In this document: positions 1-10,152 of the stretch, one piece after another
Layout of the letters: every line of letters starts with the position of its first letter
How positions within the stretch are numbered: the first letter of the stretch is position 1
NCBI GenBank assembly: GCA_025594325.1
Contig: JANHCV010000006.1
Span: 124,001-188,000 of the forward strand
DNA: 64,000 bases
Direction: 5' to 3'
Origin: Blastocladiella emersonii ATCC 22665
Lineage: Eukaryota; Blastocladiomycota; Blastocladiomycetes; Blastocladiales; Blastocladiaceae
The notes under the pieces: generated by a model
Seen by the model: the letters and a program-made list of their open reading frames with translations, nothing else
Told to the model about the DNA's origin: nothing
Databases searched by the model: none
Program-made: the position numbers and the translations under genes

Positions 1-45
1 ATCGCACTGCTGCTCGCCTCTTCTCTCGCTTCAACCCGCGGCACC

Positions 46-1898
46 ATGAATCAAATGGACGAATCAACAAAGGACTTGGCGCAACCGCCCTTGCATGAAC
101 GTTTATCGCCCGAGTTATGGATTTCGGCACTCGTCAAGCTCGCTGAGATCGGCGAGCCCGACGACGTGCTTGCCACGATGTGCACCAGTCGCAAAATGCA
201 TGCTCTAGCACGCGATGAAAGCGTTGGCCACGCTCTCTTTCTTGCATTTAATAAGCAACTGGCCCAGGACATGAACGGGCGCCCGCCGCGCGTCGCCGAC
301 CTCCCGTTCTCGTGGTGGGCCGTTGTGCGCGACCAGGCCTGCGTTCACCGCACATGGACCCGCGGCGCTCACAATGTTACCCACATTGATTTTGCCGCGC
401 CGAGCGACCCGACGGACCAAGTCGTGCTCTACAAATGGGCCGAAACGAGCGACGACCACCTCGTGGCCTTGGCACTCCGCCGCCGCGAAGTCGGGTATGC
501 CGGTCCAACTTTCGATTCTTACAATTTCGACTTTGAGACCTATTACTGTGCTCACGTTCTTGCCTTGCCGTCGCTCGATCCCGTTGCAACGCTTCGGTTT
601 ACTGGGCTCAAGTCGCGGAACTACCAGTTTACTGATGACTACCGCTTCGAGTTTCTCGTCATGGACTCGCCCCGGTCCCGTTTCTTGGTCGCTATTTCGA
701 GCATGGATCCCAACGAGCTAGCAATTACACTAGCGTGGTGGTGCTGGAATCGAAGCGAGGATGACGCGCTTCTTGAGTGCCGAGACCTAATTTGCGACCC
801 TTTCGGTTCGTCTGTCACGGCCCTTGTCCCTCTGGATTAGCAATAGCTAACAAAAGTCGTGTAGGCGTACAAGCGTTCTTTTTACAAGCAGACACTCTTG
901 TTCTCACGTATTACGAGCGGGAGACCATTTTCCCTGTGATTGAAACGCTTAATCCGATCACCCTCGCCTCCACCTCGCGCACCCTTATCGAGCGCCGATG
1001 CGAGTCTGTCAACCGCCTCGACTCCTTTTCTCCGGACCTGCTCGCGCTTGGATTCTCGCACGGGCCGATTGCCATCTACTTGATCGCCAAGCGCGCTATT
1101 CTCGAGGAGTTTCAAGGCACAAACGGTGTCAATCCCCACAGAGTTAATCCGCGGCCTTGGTACCGCCATTCTCTTCGCTCGGAACTCAAACCAATTAGGA
1201 ATTCCATTCTCTTGCCACTCGAACAGCGACGCTGGCATCAGTATCTGGTCGAATATCCCAATTGCCGCCCAGGCGAAGAAGACGAGGTCGGTTTCATGGT
1301 AGACACCATGCGTCTCATTTGTGCGCTCCCGCCCGTCCCTCAAACAGATCCTGTGACCGATCACTTGATGCCATCGCATGGACGAGTACCGCACGCTGGC
1401 AAGCTGCCGCACACCATCAACTTTTCTGTCGTTGGTTACCACCTGCAAATCGCGATTACAGTACAGCATACCATCTACGTCACCGATCTCCGTACTGGTC
1501 AGCTACTTCCGCCACTTTTCCTGGTCGACTTTGTGCCCGCCAAGGTCATGGAGGTGCGCGGTACGGTCGTTCGGCCGGGACCCGAATGGACCGCAGCCGA
1601 ACTCCAGCACGCCATGCATGCGTCTCGTTCCTTGTGTGCGCCTGGCTTGTGGCTCGACAAGCTTACCTTCCGATCCGAGGCGGATGGGTCAGCCCCGCTT
1701 GTGATGTGCGAGCGCAAGTTGTCAAGCAACGCGCTTGCACTGTTCGATTACGAGCACCGGGTGAACCCGAAGAAAACCGAGCTTACAGCAATGCTGGAGT
1801 CGGCAACCTCGGGTATCCGCTGGATCGGAGAGTGCTACGATGAGCTGGTTGCGTTCCACGGACCGTATCTCTACCTTCTCCAGGCGCATCAGAGCTGA
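46..1898 (+). CDS. F-box-like family protein, copy 1 (two exons)
   Basis: Exon 1 is 46-805 and exon 2 is 865-1898. The 59-base intron has donor GTTCGT and acceptor GTGTAG (phase 1) and gives about 597 residues. Residues about 20-70 (beginning LSPELW, then a Cys-Thr-Ser-Arg-Lys stretch and a short helix) have the spacing of an F-box, so an SCF adaptor role is possible, but the match is loose and no substrate-binding repeats are recognisable. The rest is a globular region with conserved FSWWAVVRDQA and SPDLLALGFS motifs shared with the copy at 2906-4757. The same intron position in both copies supports the gene model. Start chosen at the first ATG (46); a second in-frame ATG lies at 55. The substrate and function are unknown. 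Confidence 0.72.
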
Positions 1899-2114
1899 GT
1901 GGAACGGGCAAGATCGCGGTATTGCAATACATTCAAACTGATTTATGAATTCAAGTCCACTGGACGGGGGTTTTGAGGAACGGGTCTCGGCCAGGCACCG
2001 GACACGGAACGCGAGGAACAAAACGCGAGGTCGCGATGCGCCACAAACGTGACGCCACTGCAAGTTCGCATGCTGCGACCATGCGAAGCTCTCTCCCGCT
2101 CACCATCTTATCTC

Positions 2115-2444
2115 ATGAATCGAATGGGGGAATTGACAAATAACTCAGTGCAACCGAATTCGCATCAGCGCTTGTTGCCCGGGCTATTGATCTATGTCCT
2201 GGTCAAACTCGCGCAACTTGGCGAACCGCGCGACGTGGTTGCCTTTATGCGCATCAACCGTTCAATGCATGCTCTTGCGACCAATGAACGGGTTGGCCAC
2301 GCACTCTTTCTTGCTTTCAACAAGTCCCTCGCGCAAGATATGCACGGCCGCGTTCCGTGCGTCGCCGAACTTCCAATTTCGTGGTGGGCCGTAGTCCGCG
2401 ACCAGGCCCGTGTGGGTAGTAAGTTGATTCCTACTTGCCTTTAA
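2115..2444 (+). pseudogene. 5' fragment of the same F-box-like family
   Basis: An ATG at 2115 opens a 109-codon frame whose first about 95 residues align with both neighbouring full copies, including the F-box-like segment, the HALFLAFNKSLAQDM stretch and the SWWAVVRDQA motif. Similarity stops abruptly just after that motif, near base 2415, and the frame ends 10 codons later. About 500 residues of the family are absent. An inverted-repeat element starts about 140 bases downstream, so the copy was probably cut by a rearrangement or insertion. It could still yield a short F-box-only protein, but a truncated relic is more likely. Confidence 0.7.
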
Positions 2445-2555
2445 CTACCGGGTTCATGGAAGCGCCCTTGCCGTCGAGAGTGAGCGACGCGACGCGGCGC
2501 GCCATGGCATGACACTCTCGTGATACTCGAAACCGAGTGGCGTCAATCTCCGAGT

Positions 2556-2852
2556 GGACACGTTGCGCAATTCGGGCCTCCCCCCGAATCCTGAAAGGCT
2601 GGCGCGTCCACGCGACCTGCGCCGCCGCCAGCTTGCGGGCGCCGCCGCGACCTGCCACCCATGTCGCCGCTCGCGGAACGCGGCCGACGCGTGGAAGCGA
2701 GGCCTGAAAGTTCGGCCCTCGCTTTGCAGGGAGTCGCGAGTGCAGCGCTTGTCGAGAGGCGTGGCAGGTCGCTTGCGTTGCGGTTCGGCGCGTCGCGTGA
2801 CGCGCCCAGCCTTTCAAGATTCGGGGAGAGGCCCGAATTGCGCAACGTGTCC
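2556..2852. repeat. 297-base inverted-repeat (foldback/MITE-like) element
   Basis: The left arm 2556-2609 and the right arm 2799-2852 are near-perfect reverse complements of about 54 bases, both starting GGACACGTTGCGCAATTCGG when read inward. Weaker complementarity continues inward, with GCGACCTGCCAC present on both sides. The interior is GC-rich and has no convincing coding capacity; the open frames on both strands are mirror images of each other. The size and long terminal inverted repeats fit a non-autonomous DNA element or a foldback structure. No target-site duplication was obvious. It lies between the truncated F-box-like copy and the intact copy 2. Confidence 0.7.
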
Positions 2853-2905
2853 AGTTCGACAACTGGTGACTCCCGCTCCGTTATGCACATGCATCTGATG
2901 AAATT

Positions 2906-4757
2906 ATGAACAACGACTCCATGCAATTACCTCTGCACCAACGTTTATCTCCAGAACTGTGGACCCTTGTTCTCGTCCACCTCGCGTCGGTGGGCAACTC
3001 GCGGGACGTTGTCGCGGTCATGCGTGCGAGCCGAGCCCTGAATGAACTTGCTCGTGACGAACGTGTGGGACACGCGCTCTTTCTTGCCTTCAACAAGCAG
3101 CTGGCCCAGGACATCAACGGCCGCCCGCCGCGCGTTGGCGAGCTGCCGTTTTCGTGGTGGGCCGTTGTTCGCGACCAGGCCCTGTTTCACCGCGCTTGGA
3201 CTCGTGGCGCGCACACCATCACTCATCTCGAATTTGCCGCGCCGAGCGACCCAACCGACAAGGCGATCCTTTACGAATGGGTCGGCACTAGTGACCACCA
3301 CCTCGTCGCCTTGGCGTTTCGTCGTCGCGAAATAGGCTACGTCGATGCTCCACCGCTCTACGCGCCGCGGGACTTGGATTTCGAAGGGTACTACTGTGCG
3401 CATGTGGTTGCACTGCCGTCGTTTGAGCCTGTCGCAACGCTACGCTTCACTGGGCTCAAGGCGCCAAACCGTCCCGTTGGCAACGATTTTCGTTTGGAGT
3501 TTGTGGCCATGGACTCGCCCCGGTCCCGTTTCTTGGTCGCTATTTCGAGCATGGATCCCAACGAGCTAGCAATTACACTAGCGTGGTGGTGCTGGAATCA
3601 AAGCGACGACGAGGCGCTCATCGAGTGCCGAAACATTGTTGCTGACCCATATGGTTCGTCTCAACTTTGATCTTGTTTTATTAAGATGATGACTGACTAG
3701 AGCCGTTTGCGTAGGCATCCAAGCGTTTTTCCTTGCAGACGACACGCTTGTCCTCGTCTACCACGAGAGAGTGACTGACTTCCTTGTGGTCGAAACGGTG
3801 GACCACATTACCCTAAACTACACTTCTCAGACGCGCATCGAGCGCCGATGCGAGTCTGTCAACCGCCTCGACCCGTTTTCCCCGGACCTTCTTGCTCTTG
3901 GATTCTCGCGTGGGCCTATTGCCATCTACTCGATTGCCAAGCGCGCTATCCTTGAGGAGTTTCAAGGCACAAACGGTGTCGATCCCCGTGGACTCGACCC
4001 GCGGCCCTGGTACCGCCGTTCGCTTCACTCGGAACTCGCCTCGTCAAAGCCCGTGGTCCCTTCGCCACTCGACCAGCGACGCTGGCATCAGTATCTCGTT
4101 GAATATCCCGAGTGCGAGCCAGGACAAGAGCGGGAAGTGATGTTCACGGCCAACACGGTGAACGTTGTCTGTACCCTTCCTTCTGCTCCCCAAACTGGTC
4201 CTGTAACCGATTACTCAACGCCTTCGCTTGGATGTGTTCTCCACGCGAGCACGCTCCCGCACACCGTGTCCACAACCGTCATGGGTTACCACCTGTACAT
4301 CGCGGTCACCGAGCAGAATGTCGTTTATGTGACCGATGTCCGCACTGGCGAGCTTCTTCCGCCACTCTTCCAAATCGACTTTGCGCCCGCCGAGGTCATG
4401 GAGGAGTACGGTACAGATATTTGTCCCTGGCCCAAGTGGACCATGGAGGAAGCTGTGCATGCGGCGCGCGCGTCTGAAGCCCTATGCTTGCCTGGATCCC
4501 ACCTCAAACGGCTTGTCTTTTCCTCCCAAGCGACTGCCACTCCACCCCATGTCGCGTGCCAGCGTCGGATATCCAACAAACTGCTCTCGCATGTCGTTGA
4601 ACAACACCGGCAGTATCCTGACCACATCGAGCTTCCAGATATAGTGGAATCGGCGTCGTCTGGTATTAGCTGGATCGGGAATCGCTACGACAAACTCGTC
4701 GCGCACCACGGGCAATACCTCTACATTCTCCAGGCGGCGAACGAGGCTGACCGGTAG
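2906..4757 (+). CDS. F-box-like family protein, copy 2 (two exons)
   Basis: Exon 1 is 2906-3653 and exon 2 is 3715-4757. The 61-base intron has donor GTTCGT and acceptor GCGTAG in the same phase and position as copy 1, giving about 596 residues. The N-terminus (LSPELW near residue 14) is F-box-like. Most of the protein is moderately diverged from copy 1, but bases 3509-3599 are identical to 661-751, which suggests gene conversion. The regions around SFSPDLLALGFS and the YLYILQ C-terminus are conserved between copies. Start is the ATG at 2906. Function is unknown; a ubiquitin-ligase adaptor role is inferred only from the weak F-box match. Confidence 0.72.
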
Positions 4758-6373
4758 TTCATACATAATTTGCCCTGTATTCGTGCCAGTTTGACCCGTG
4801 TGAGCGTCTCGGAGCTGTTTTGACGCACGGCTGAGACAAGTCATGCAATTGGAGGAGATGACGCGTCGCGCCACTTCCGCAGCGCGTGATGGCACGGCGT
4901 GATGAGCTTCTCGCCTGATGTAAAACTGCTGTAGCGACTGGACTGCAGGCGAGCCGCGGTACGACTCTTGGCACGCTTCGCGCACACATGAGATTGTGTT
5001 TGCGACCAAAGCAGCGCGATCCCGACCCTCAGGGACGTGAACGCCACTCCCGTCCATCGATCGCTCGTGTCGCTTGTCAGCCGTCGCAGGTCTCACACAG
5101 GGCGTTGGAGTTGCACGTCGGAAGGTGACCGCGTGCTGCCTTTCGTGATGGGATACGGCTGGCCCTCGAACAAGGGCAGACCCGATCCGACCAAGGGCGC
5201 GAGAAATTGGTGGCAGTGAAGCGCGCGCAGCAGTGATCACGCACAAGATCAACATGGGAATGTCAGAACATGGTCAAGGCCAAAGTAGCAACACATCGCG
5301 GATCATCGCGAGATGGAGATTCCTGAGCCCCCGTGCGACGAGCGCACGGAGGCAATAGCAAAAATTGCGCCAATCGGCAGCCCCGAAGGAACCACCGAGA
5401 CCGAGGCGATCCCCTAGCGGCAGTGCGATGCTAGAGCCTCCTCGGCCGCCGCAGAGCCTTCGAGATAACCCCACGACCTGACAAGGTACGTATGAAGTTC
5501 AAACTAGGGTACGCGGGGCGCCGACCCGTTTTGTTGCGGCGGGCGAGGAGCGGTTGTGGGCCGACGTGCGAGGCGAGCGCGGTTGTCGCATCAATCAGGA
5601 CATGCCAAAGTAGCAACATGTGCGAACACGGTCGCGAGTGTAGGCTCTCCGCAGGCGCCCTTCGTCCGGAGAGACTGAAGAGCGCGTTGTCGCGAGCCGA
5701 TCCCTTGCGGGACGTGGTCTCCCAGGCTTAACCATACTCAGCTTCAAGGAAGATCAGCGAGTAAACGTGGAGGACCGATCCCCGCGGACCGCGGTGACGA
5801 GCAACTGTGCTCGCGGGGGCGGCCTCCGACCTGGTGGGTAAACGACGAACATAAACGAGCAAGTTGGCGATCGTCGCGGATGAGCGCGTGCTCGGGGACG
5901 ACGCAGGAGAGGGCGCGGCAGTCAAGAACACGAGGGCCGTCGCGTGACTGAGGTGGCAGAGCAGCTGCGAGGAAAGGGGACACGGACGAGCCCAAGACGG
6001 CGTGCCGCGAGCGGGTCGGGCAGCGCACACAGGTCGCGACGCCAAGGACGAGGGTCTAGTGAGGCAACTTCGACAAGTCATAGATGCATGGCAGTAGAGG
6101 GCGACGTCGTTCAGGGTAGACATGGTGCGACGAGCGCCGATGCTTTTGAGGCGTCGAGGACGCCCGTAGCGACCAGTCAGCCCGCATCACGTGGCACGCA
6201 GCTTGCGGTGCGCCTCACCGTCTCCACCCGTGCACCCCCATCGATGCTGTGCCAGTTAGGTAACCACGAAAGCGAACGTCATCAACACCACGTAGTGCTT
6301 GCAAAACGCGCACGCCGCTGTGAACCCGCCATCCGTCCACTGATCGGGAACCCAGCACATCAACATCAATACC
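4758..6373. other. Intergenic region, no gene recognised
   Basis: This 1.6-kb gap lies between the F-box-like copy 2 and UTP3. Open frames on either strand are short, compositionally biased and match nothing I recognise. A short phrase (CCAAAGTAGCAACA) occurs near 5280 and again near 5606 in loosely similar surroundings, which may be the trace of an old duplication. The last few hundred bases should hold the UTP3 promoter. Confidence 0.5.
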
Positions 6374-8565
6374 ATGGCTCGGGTGAGTCTCGACCGCCGC
6401 TCCTCAATCTCCATGAAAGCACGATGTCTGATGAAAGACCGTCTCGGATCGCGTAGGGTCGTAAGGGCACATCCAGCAACCGGGGCAAGCCCGCGGCGCC
6501 CGCGCCCGTCGACGAGGACAAGAAGTTCTTCGTCAAGGCGTCGGAGCGCGACGCCATTTTCGGTCTCGGCAACGACTCGGACGACGACGGCGAGAACATT
6601 TTCGCCGGCGAGGACCGTGTCGGCACCGTCGACGTCGAGGAGGACGAGGTGTTCGGTCTCGACGTGCCGTCCGACTCGGAGGCCTCGGACGCCGAGCGCG
6701 ACTTTGTGCCCGAGGACGACGACGAGGCGACGGCGCAGTCGGGCTGGGGCCGCCGCCGCGGCGCCTTCTACAACGCCGACGACACGTTCGCCGACGACGA
6801 TGCGGCCAAGCTCGAGGAGGAGGAGGCGCTGCGTCTCCGCCGCGAGAAGCTCGCCAAGCTCAAGGAGGAGGACTTCCTCGATGGCGCCTTCGCCAAGATC
6901 GCCGGCGACTCGGACCTCGCGTCGCTGTCGCGCGGCCCGGCCTCGGGCTCAACGGCCGCCGTCGTCGATGGCGACTCGGGCAAGGCCGAGGTCGAGATCG
7001 TCGAGCGGCGCGCGCGGTCGGACATGACGCGCGACGAGATCCTCGAGCACCTGGCGACGACGTCGCCCGACCTGCTCGAGTTCATTCTCGAGTACCAGAG
7101 CAAGATGGAGGACGTGCGCGACGGGCTCGCGCCCATGTACGCGTTCGCGGTGCGCATGGAGCCCGAGACCAGCCCGGTGCGCGCGTACCTGGCGGCCAAG
7201 TACTTTTCGGTGCTCGGGTTCCTCATCAACGTGTCGTACTACCTGTCGCGGTACGCGCAGGCGACGCCGCGTCGCGAGATCATGGTGCACCCGGTCGTCG
7301 ACGTGCTCGTCCAGTTCAAGCGCCACATGGCCGCCATCGAGAAGATCGAGGAGGAGAAGCCGTGGCTCGCCGAGCGCCTCGAGCCTATTGTCCAGGCCGT
7401 CGAGGACATGGACGAGCTTGAGATGGACGTCGACGAGTACGTCGCCTACCTCCAGAAGGAGCTCGAGCGCGAGCGCAAGGAGGAGGAAGAGGAGAAGCTC
7501 GCCGAGCGCGAGGCCGCTGGGTCTGACTACGACTCGGAGGAGGAGGCCGAGGACGACATGGACGCCGCCAACGAGGAGCAGCTTGAGACCGTCTCGCGCA
7601 AGCGCAAGCGCAGCGACGCGGCGTCCGCCGACTCGGACGACGAGGCCGCGCTCGCCACCAGCGACCCCGCCCTCGCCGGCCTCTCGGCCAAGAAGCGGAA
7701 ACGCGCCGCCAAGCTCGTGGCGTCGATCCAGTACGAGGACGACTACAAGAAGGTCAAGTCCTCGTCGTCGTCCAAGAAGGCCAAGTCCGCGACGCGCGCG
7801 GCCGGCGGCGACGACTTTGACGAGACGGCGGCCGACGCCAACCTCGGCGCGCCCGCGGCGCTGTCGACGCTCGGCCTCGCCAAGAAGCCGCTGCGCAAGA
7901 TCGTGCAGAGCGTGCAGGCGCAGGGCAAGGCCAAGAAGGCCATCTCGGCCGACAGCGACGTGGCCAAGAAGGCCAAGCGCGCCGACACGCTCAACGCGCA
8001 CCTGTCCAAGGAGGAGATGGCTGCGGCCGACCGCGACGCCGACGTGTTCTCGGACGACGACGAGGCGGGTGCGGCGGGCAAGACGAAGAAGGGCGGCAAG
8101 CAGCAGTCGACGGAGCCGCAGCTCAACGAGGTCGGGATCAACATGGCCAAGGTCGACCCGCTGCGGCCGATCACGTCGCTGCTCGAGCACAAGGCCAAGA
8201 AGGACGCCAAGAAGATCCAGAAGAAGGTGGCCAAGCTGGTCGCGCGCGAGGGCCTGTCGCGCGAGGAGGCCAAGCAGCGCGTGGTGCAGTTCAACGACGA
8301 GGACGACTTTGACATGAACGACATGTCATCGGGCGCGGCGGCGGGCAAGCGCGAGGCGTCGTACAAGATCCTCAAGAACAAGGGTCTCACGCCCAAGCGC
8401 AAGAAGGAGGACCGCAACCCGCGCGTCAAGCACCGCCGCAAGTACGAGGGCAAGATGAAGAAGCTCAAGTCGACCAAGCGCCTCGTTACCACGCTCCAGG
8501 GCGGGTACCAGGGAGAGCTCACGGGTATCAAGACCCACCTCACGCGCCAGATCAACCTCAACTGA
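6374..8565 (+). CDS. UTP3: Sas10/Utp3 small-subunit processome protein
   Basis: Nucleolar protein of the small-subunit processome that acts in 18S rRNA maturation (and, in yeast, silencing). A nine-base first exon encodes only Met-Ala-Arg (6374-6382). The intron 6383-6456 has a GTGAGT donor and GCGTAG acceptor, and exon 2 runs 6457-8565, giving about 705 residues. Residues about 194-290 match the Sas10/C1D helical domain (LLEFILEYQSKM, then YLAAKYFSVLGFLINVSYYL). The middle is acidic and lysine-rich. The C-terminus (about 640-705) is the strongly conserved basic Sas10 domain with NPRVKHRRKYEGKMKKLKST and a terminal GIKTHLTRQINLN. The length fits the family. The internal ATG at 6649 is in frame but would remove a conserved acidic N-terminus, so the spliced start is preferred. 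Confidence 0.93.
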
Positions 8566-9039
8566 GTGGTCCGCATTTGTTGCTGTCAATACACCGTCAA
8601 TCCTTAGCCATCTCGCTCGTGCGGAAAGTGTCTCGTTTTGCACGTGAGGACGCGACGATCGTCTCACGCACCAGCCGCCGTTCCGCGGGCTTCGCCGCCG
8701 ATCCGGTTCGCTCGCCTTCGGCCGACCGCCGACCCCGCCATCGCCTTGCTGCGGGCCCCGCCCGTGCATACAAAAACCAGCCCCGCCCCTTGCCCCGCTG
8801 CTCACGGAGCGAGTGCGGAGTAGCAACATTCGTCCGCCACGGGAGCGCACCGTTCGCTCTCGGCCGCTTGCTGAGTTATGACCATCATGCAGCGCGAGAT
8901 GACGATTTGACATTCTGGTACTATCAAATCCTGATCCCTAGGATGAGAGCTCTCTCAAGCATGCTCTGATCGCGCGCTCTGAGTCCATGTCCATGCGACA
9001 CTGCGTTGCTAGATTATGTGTATCACGCCGTACCACATC
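8566..9039. other. Convergent intergenic region between UTP3 and SMN
   Basis: This 474-base stretch lies between the stop codons of UTP3 (+) and SMN (-). It should contain both 3' untranslated regions and polyadenylation signals. Open frames here are short and not protein-like, and I see no RNA gene or repeat. Confidence 0.5.
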
Positions 9040-9893
9040 TCACTCCTCGGCCGACGTGCGTCCCGCCAGGAGCCCCGCGTAGTACCCCGCCCAGTACGAG
9101 TGGGCCGTGACGCTGTCGATGAGCTGCTGCCGCGTCATGAACGGCGCGGCCTGCGGATTCGCGGTCGCGGCGGCGGCCGAGAAGGGCGACGGGTACGCGT
9201 AGGACTCGGCCGTGGTCGCGGCGAGGGCTTCTGGTGCTGCCGCTGGTTCGGCGGCGGCCTCGTTCTCCTCGTAACCGGCGCCGTCGTCGAGGTCCTCGTC
9301 CTCTGAGTCGGACATGGGCTCGCCGCGCTTCCGGCGCTAGATCATGGGGTATGGAGTCAGTATCTCCGCGAGACGGATGTCAATGTGGAGAGCGTACCCG
9401 CTCGCGGTCCATGGCACGGTCCCAGGCCGCGATCAGCTCCGTGTCATCCCAAAAGTCGTCCTCGGCTGGCGGGAGCGCGTTGGGCTACACAGTCGAGGCG
9501 TGAGACGACGATCTCGCGGCGAGCCTGGCGAAAACAGCGCACCTGGGTCGGGGCCGCATCGCGATCGCGCTTCTGCTTCTTGCTCGCGGATCCCTTGCGG
9601 CCGGTATCACTCGTGTCGCGCTTGCGCGACTTTTTCGCCGCCGGCGCGGGTGCAGGAGCGGGTGGTGGTGCCGTGGCCGGGTCGAGCTCGCCCTCCTCAA
9701 AGTCCTCGTCGAGCGCGGCAGCCGGGACGAGATCACCGTCCACCTCGTCACCGTCGTCACCGGCAAAGGCCTCGTGGAGGTCGTCGCCGAGGTCCAGCTC
9801 GCCCTCCTCGGTCGGCTCGGCGACGGCTGCCGCGGGCGAGGGGGCGATCCCGTCGTTGAGCTTGGGGCGTTGCAGGGGCGTGTAGTCGGTCAT
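9040..9893 (-). CDS. SMN1: Survival motor neuron (SMN) homologue
   Basis: SMN, with Gemin2, chaperones assembly of Sm rings on spliceosomal snRNAs. Three exons read on the minus strand: 9893-9543, 9484-9398 and 9336-9040, with introns of 58 and 61 bases (donors GTGCGC and GTACGC; acceptors TGTAG and TCTAG), giving about 244 residues. The 29-residue middle exon carries the Gemin2-binding motif DDTELIAAWDRAM (about 130-142). The C-terminus carries the YG-box SYWAGYYAGLLAG (about 226-238), which drives SMN oligomerisation. The linker is acidic, then Ala/Pro-rich, with a Lys/Arg-rich patch near residue 85-110. There is no Tudor domain, as in the short fission-yeast protein. Neither outer exon alone would identify the gene. 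It shares a 259-base divergent promoter with the RP2-like gene. Confidence 0.9.
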
Positions 9894-10152
9894 GGCGACA
9901 CTTTCATGAGCTTACAGGGTTTGCACGAGGTGCAGATGGAGAGCGTGGACGAAGACGGCGGCCTCCGACCTTTCGACTCGACGATCCTCCCGTGCAGAGC
10001 ATCACGCGACAGTCACGCGCGCCGCGCGGGTGCGAGACACGACGCGTCTCGCGCCCCGCGCCTGCACCCGATGTCGCGAGCCCGATCCCCTCGAGTTCGC
10101 TTCAAAGTGGAACTCCCTGCTTTACGAATTGACTCGCACATGTAATCGAATG
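9894..10152. promoter_or_regulatory. Bidirectional promoter, SMN (-) / RP2-like (+)
   Basis: Only 259 bases separate the two divergent start codons. The interval contains GACGCGTCTCGC at 10041-10052, an example of a motif that recurs upstream of several other genes here. No TATA box is visible. Confidence 0.55.

Noticed and set aside
777-840. Treating the two frames of F-box-like copy 1 as separate overlapping genes
   Set aside because: A 59-base intron at the same place as in copy 2 joins them into one protein with matching C-terminal similarity.
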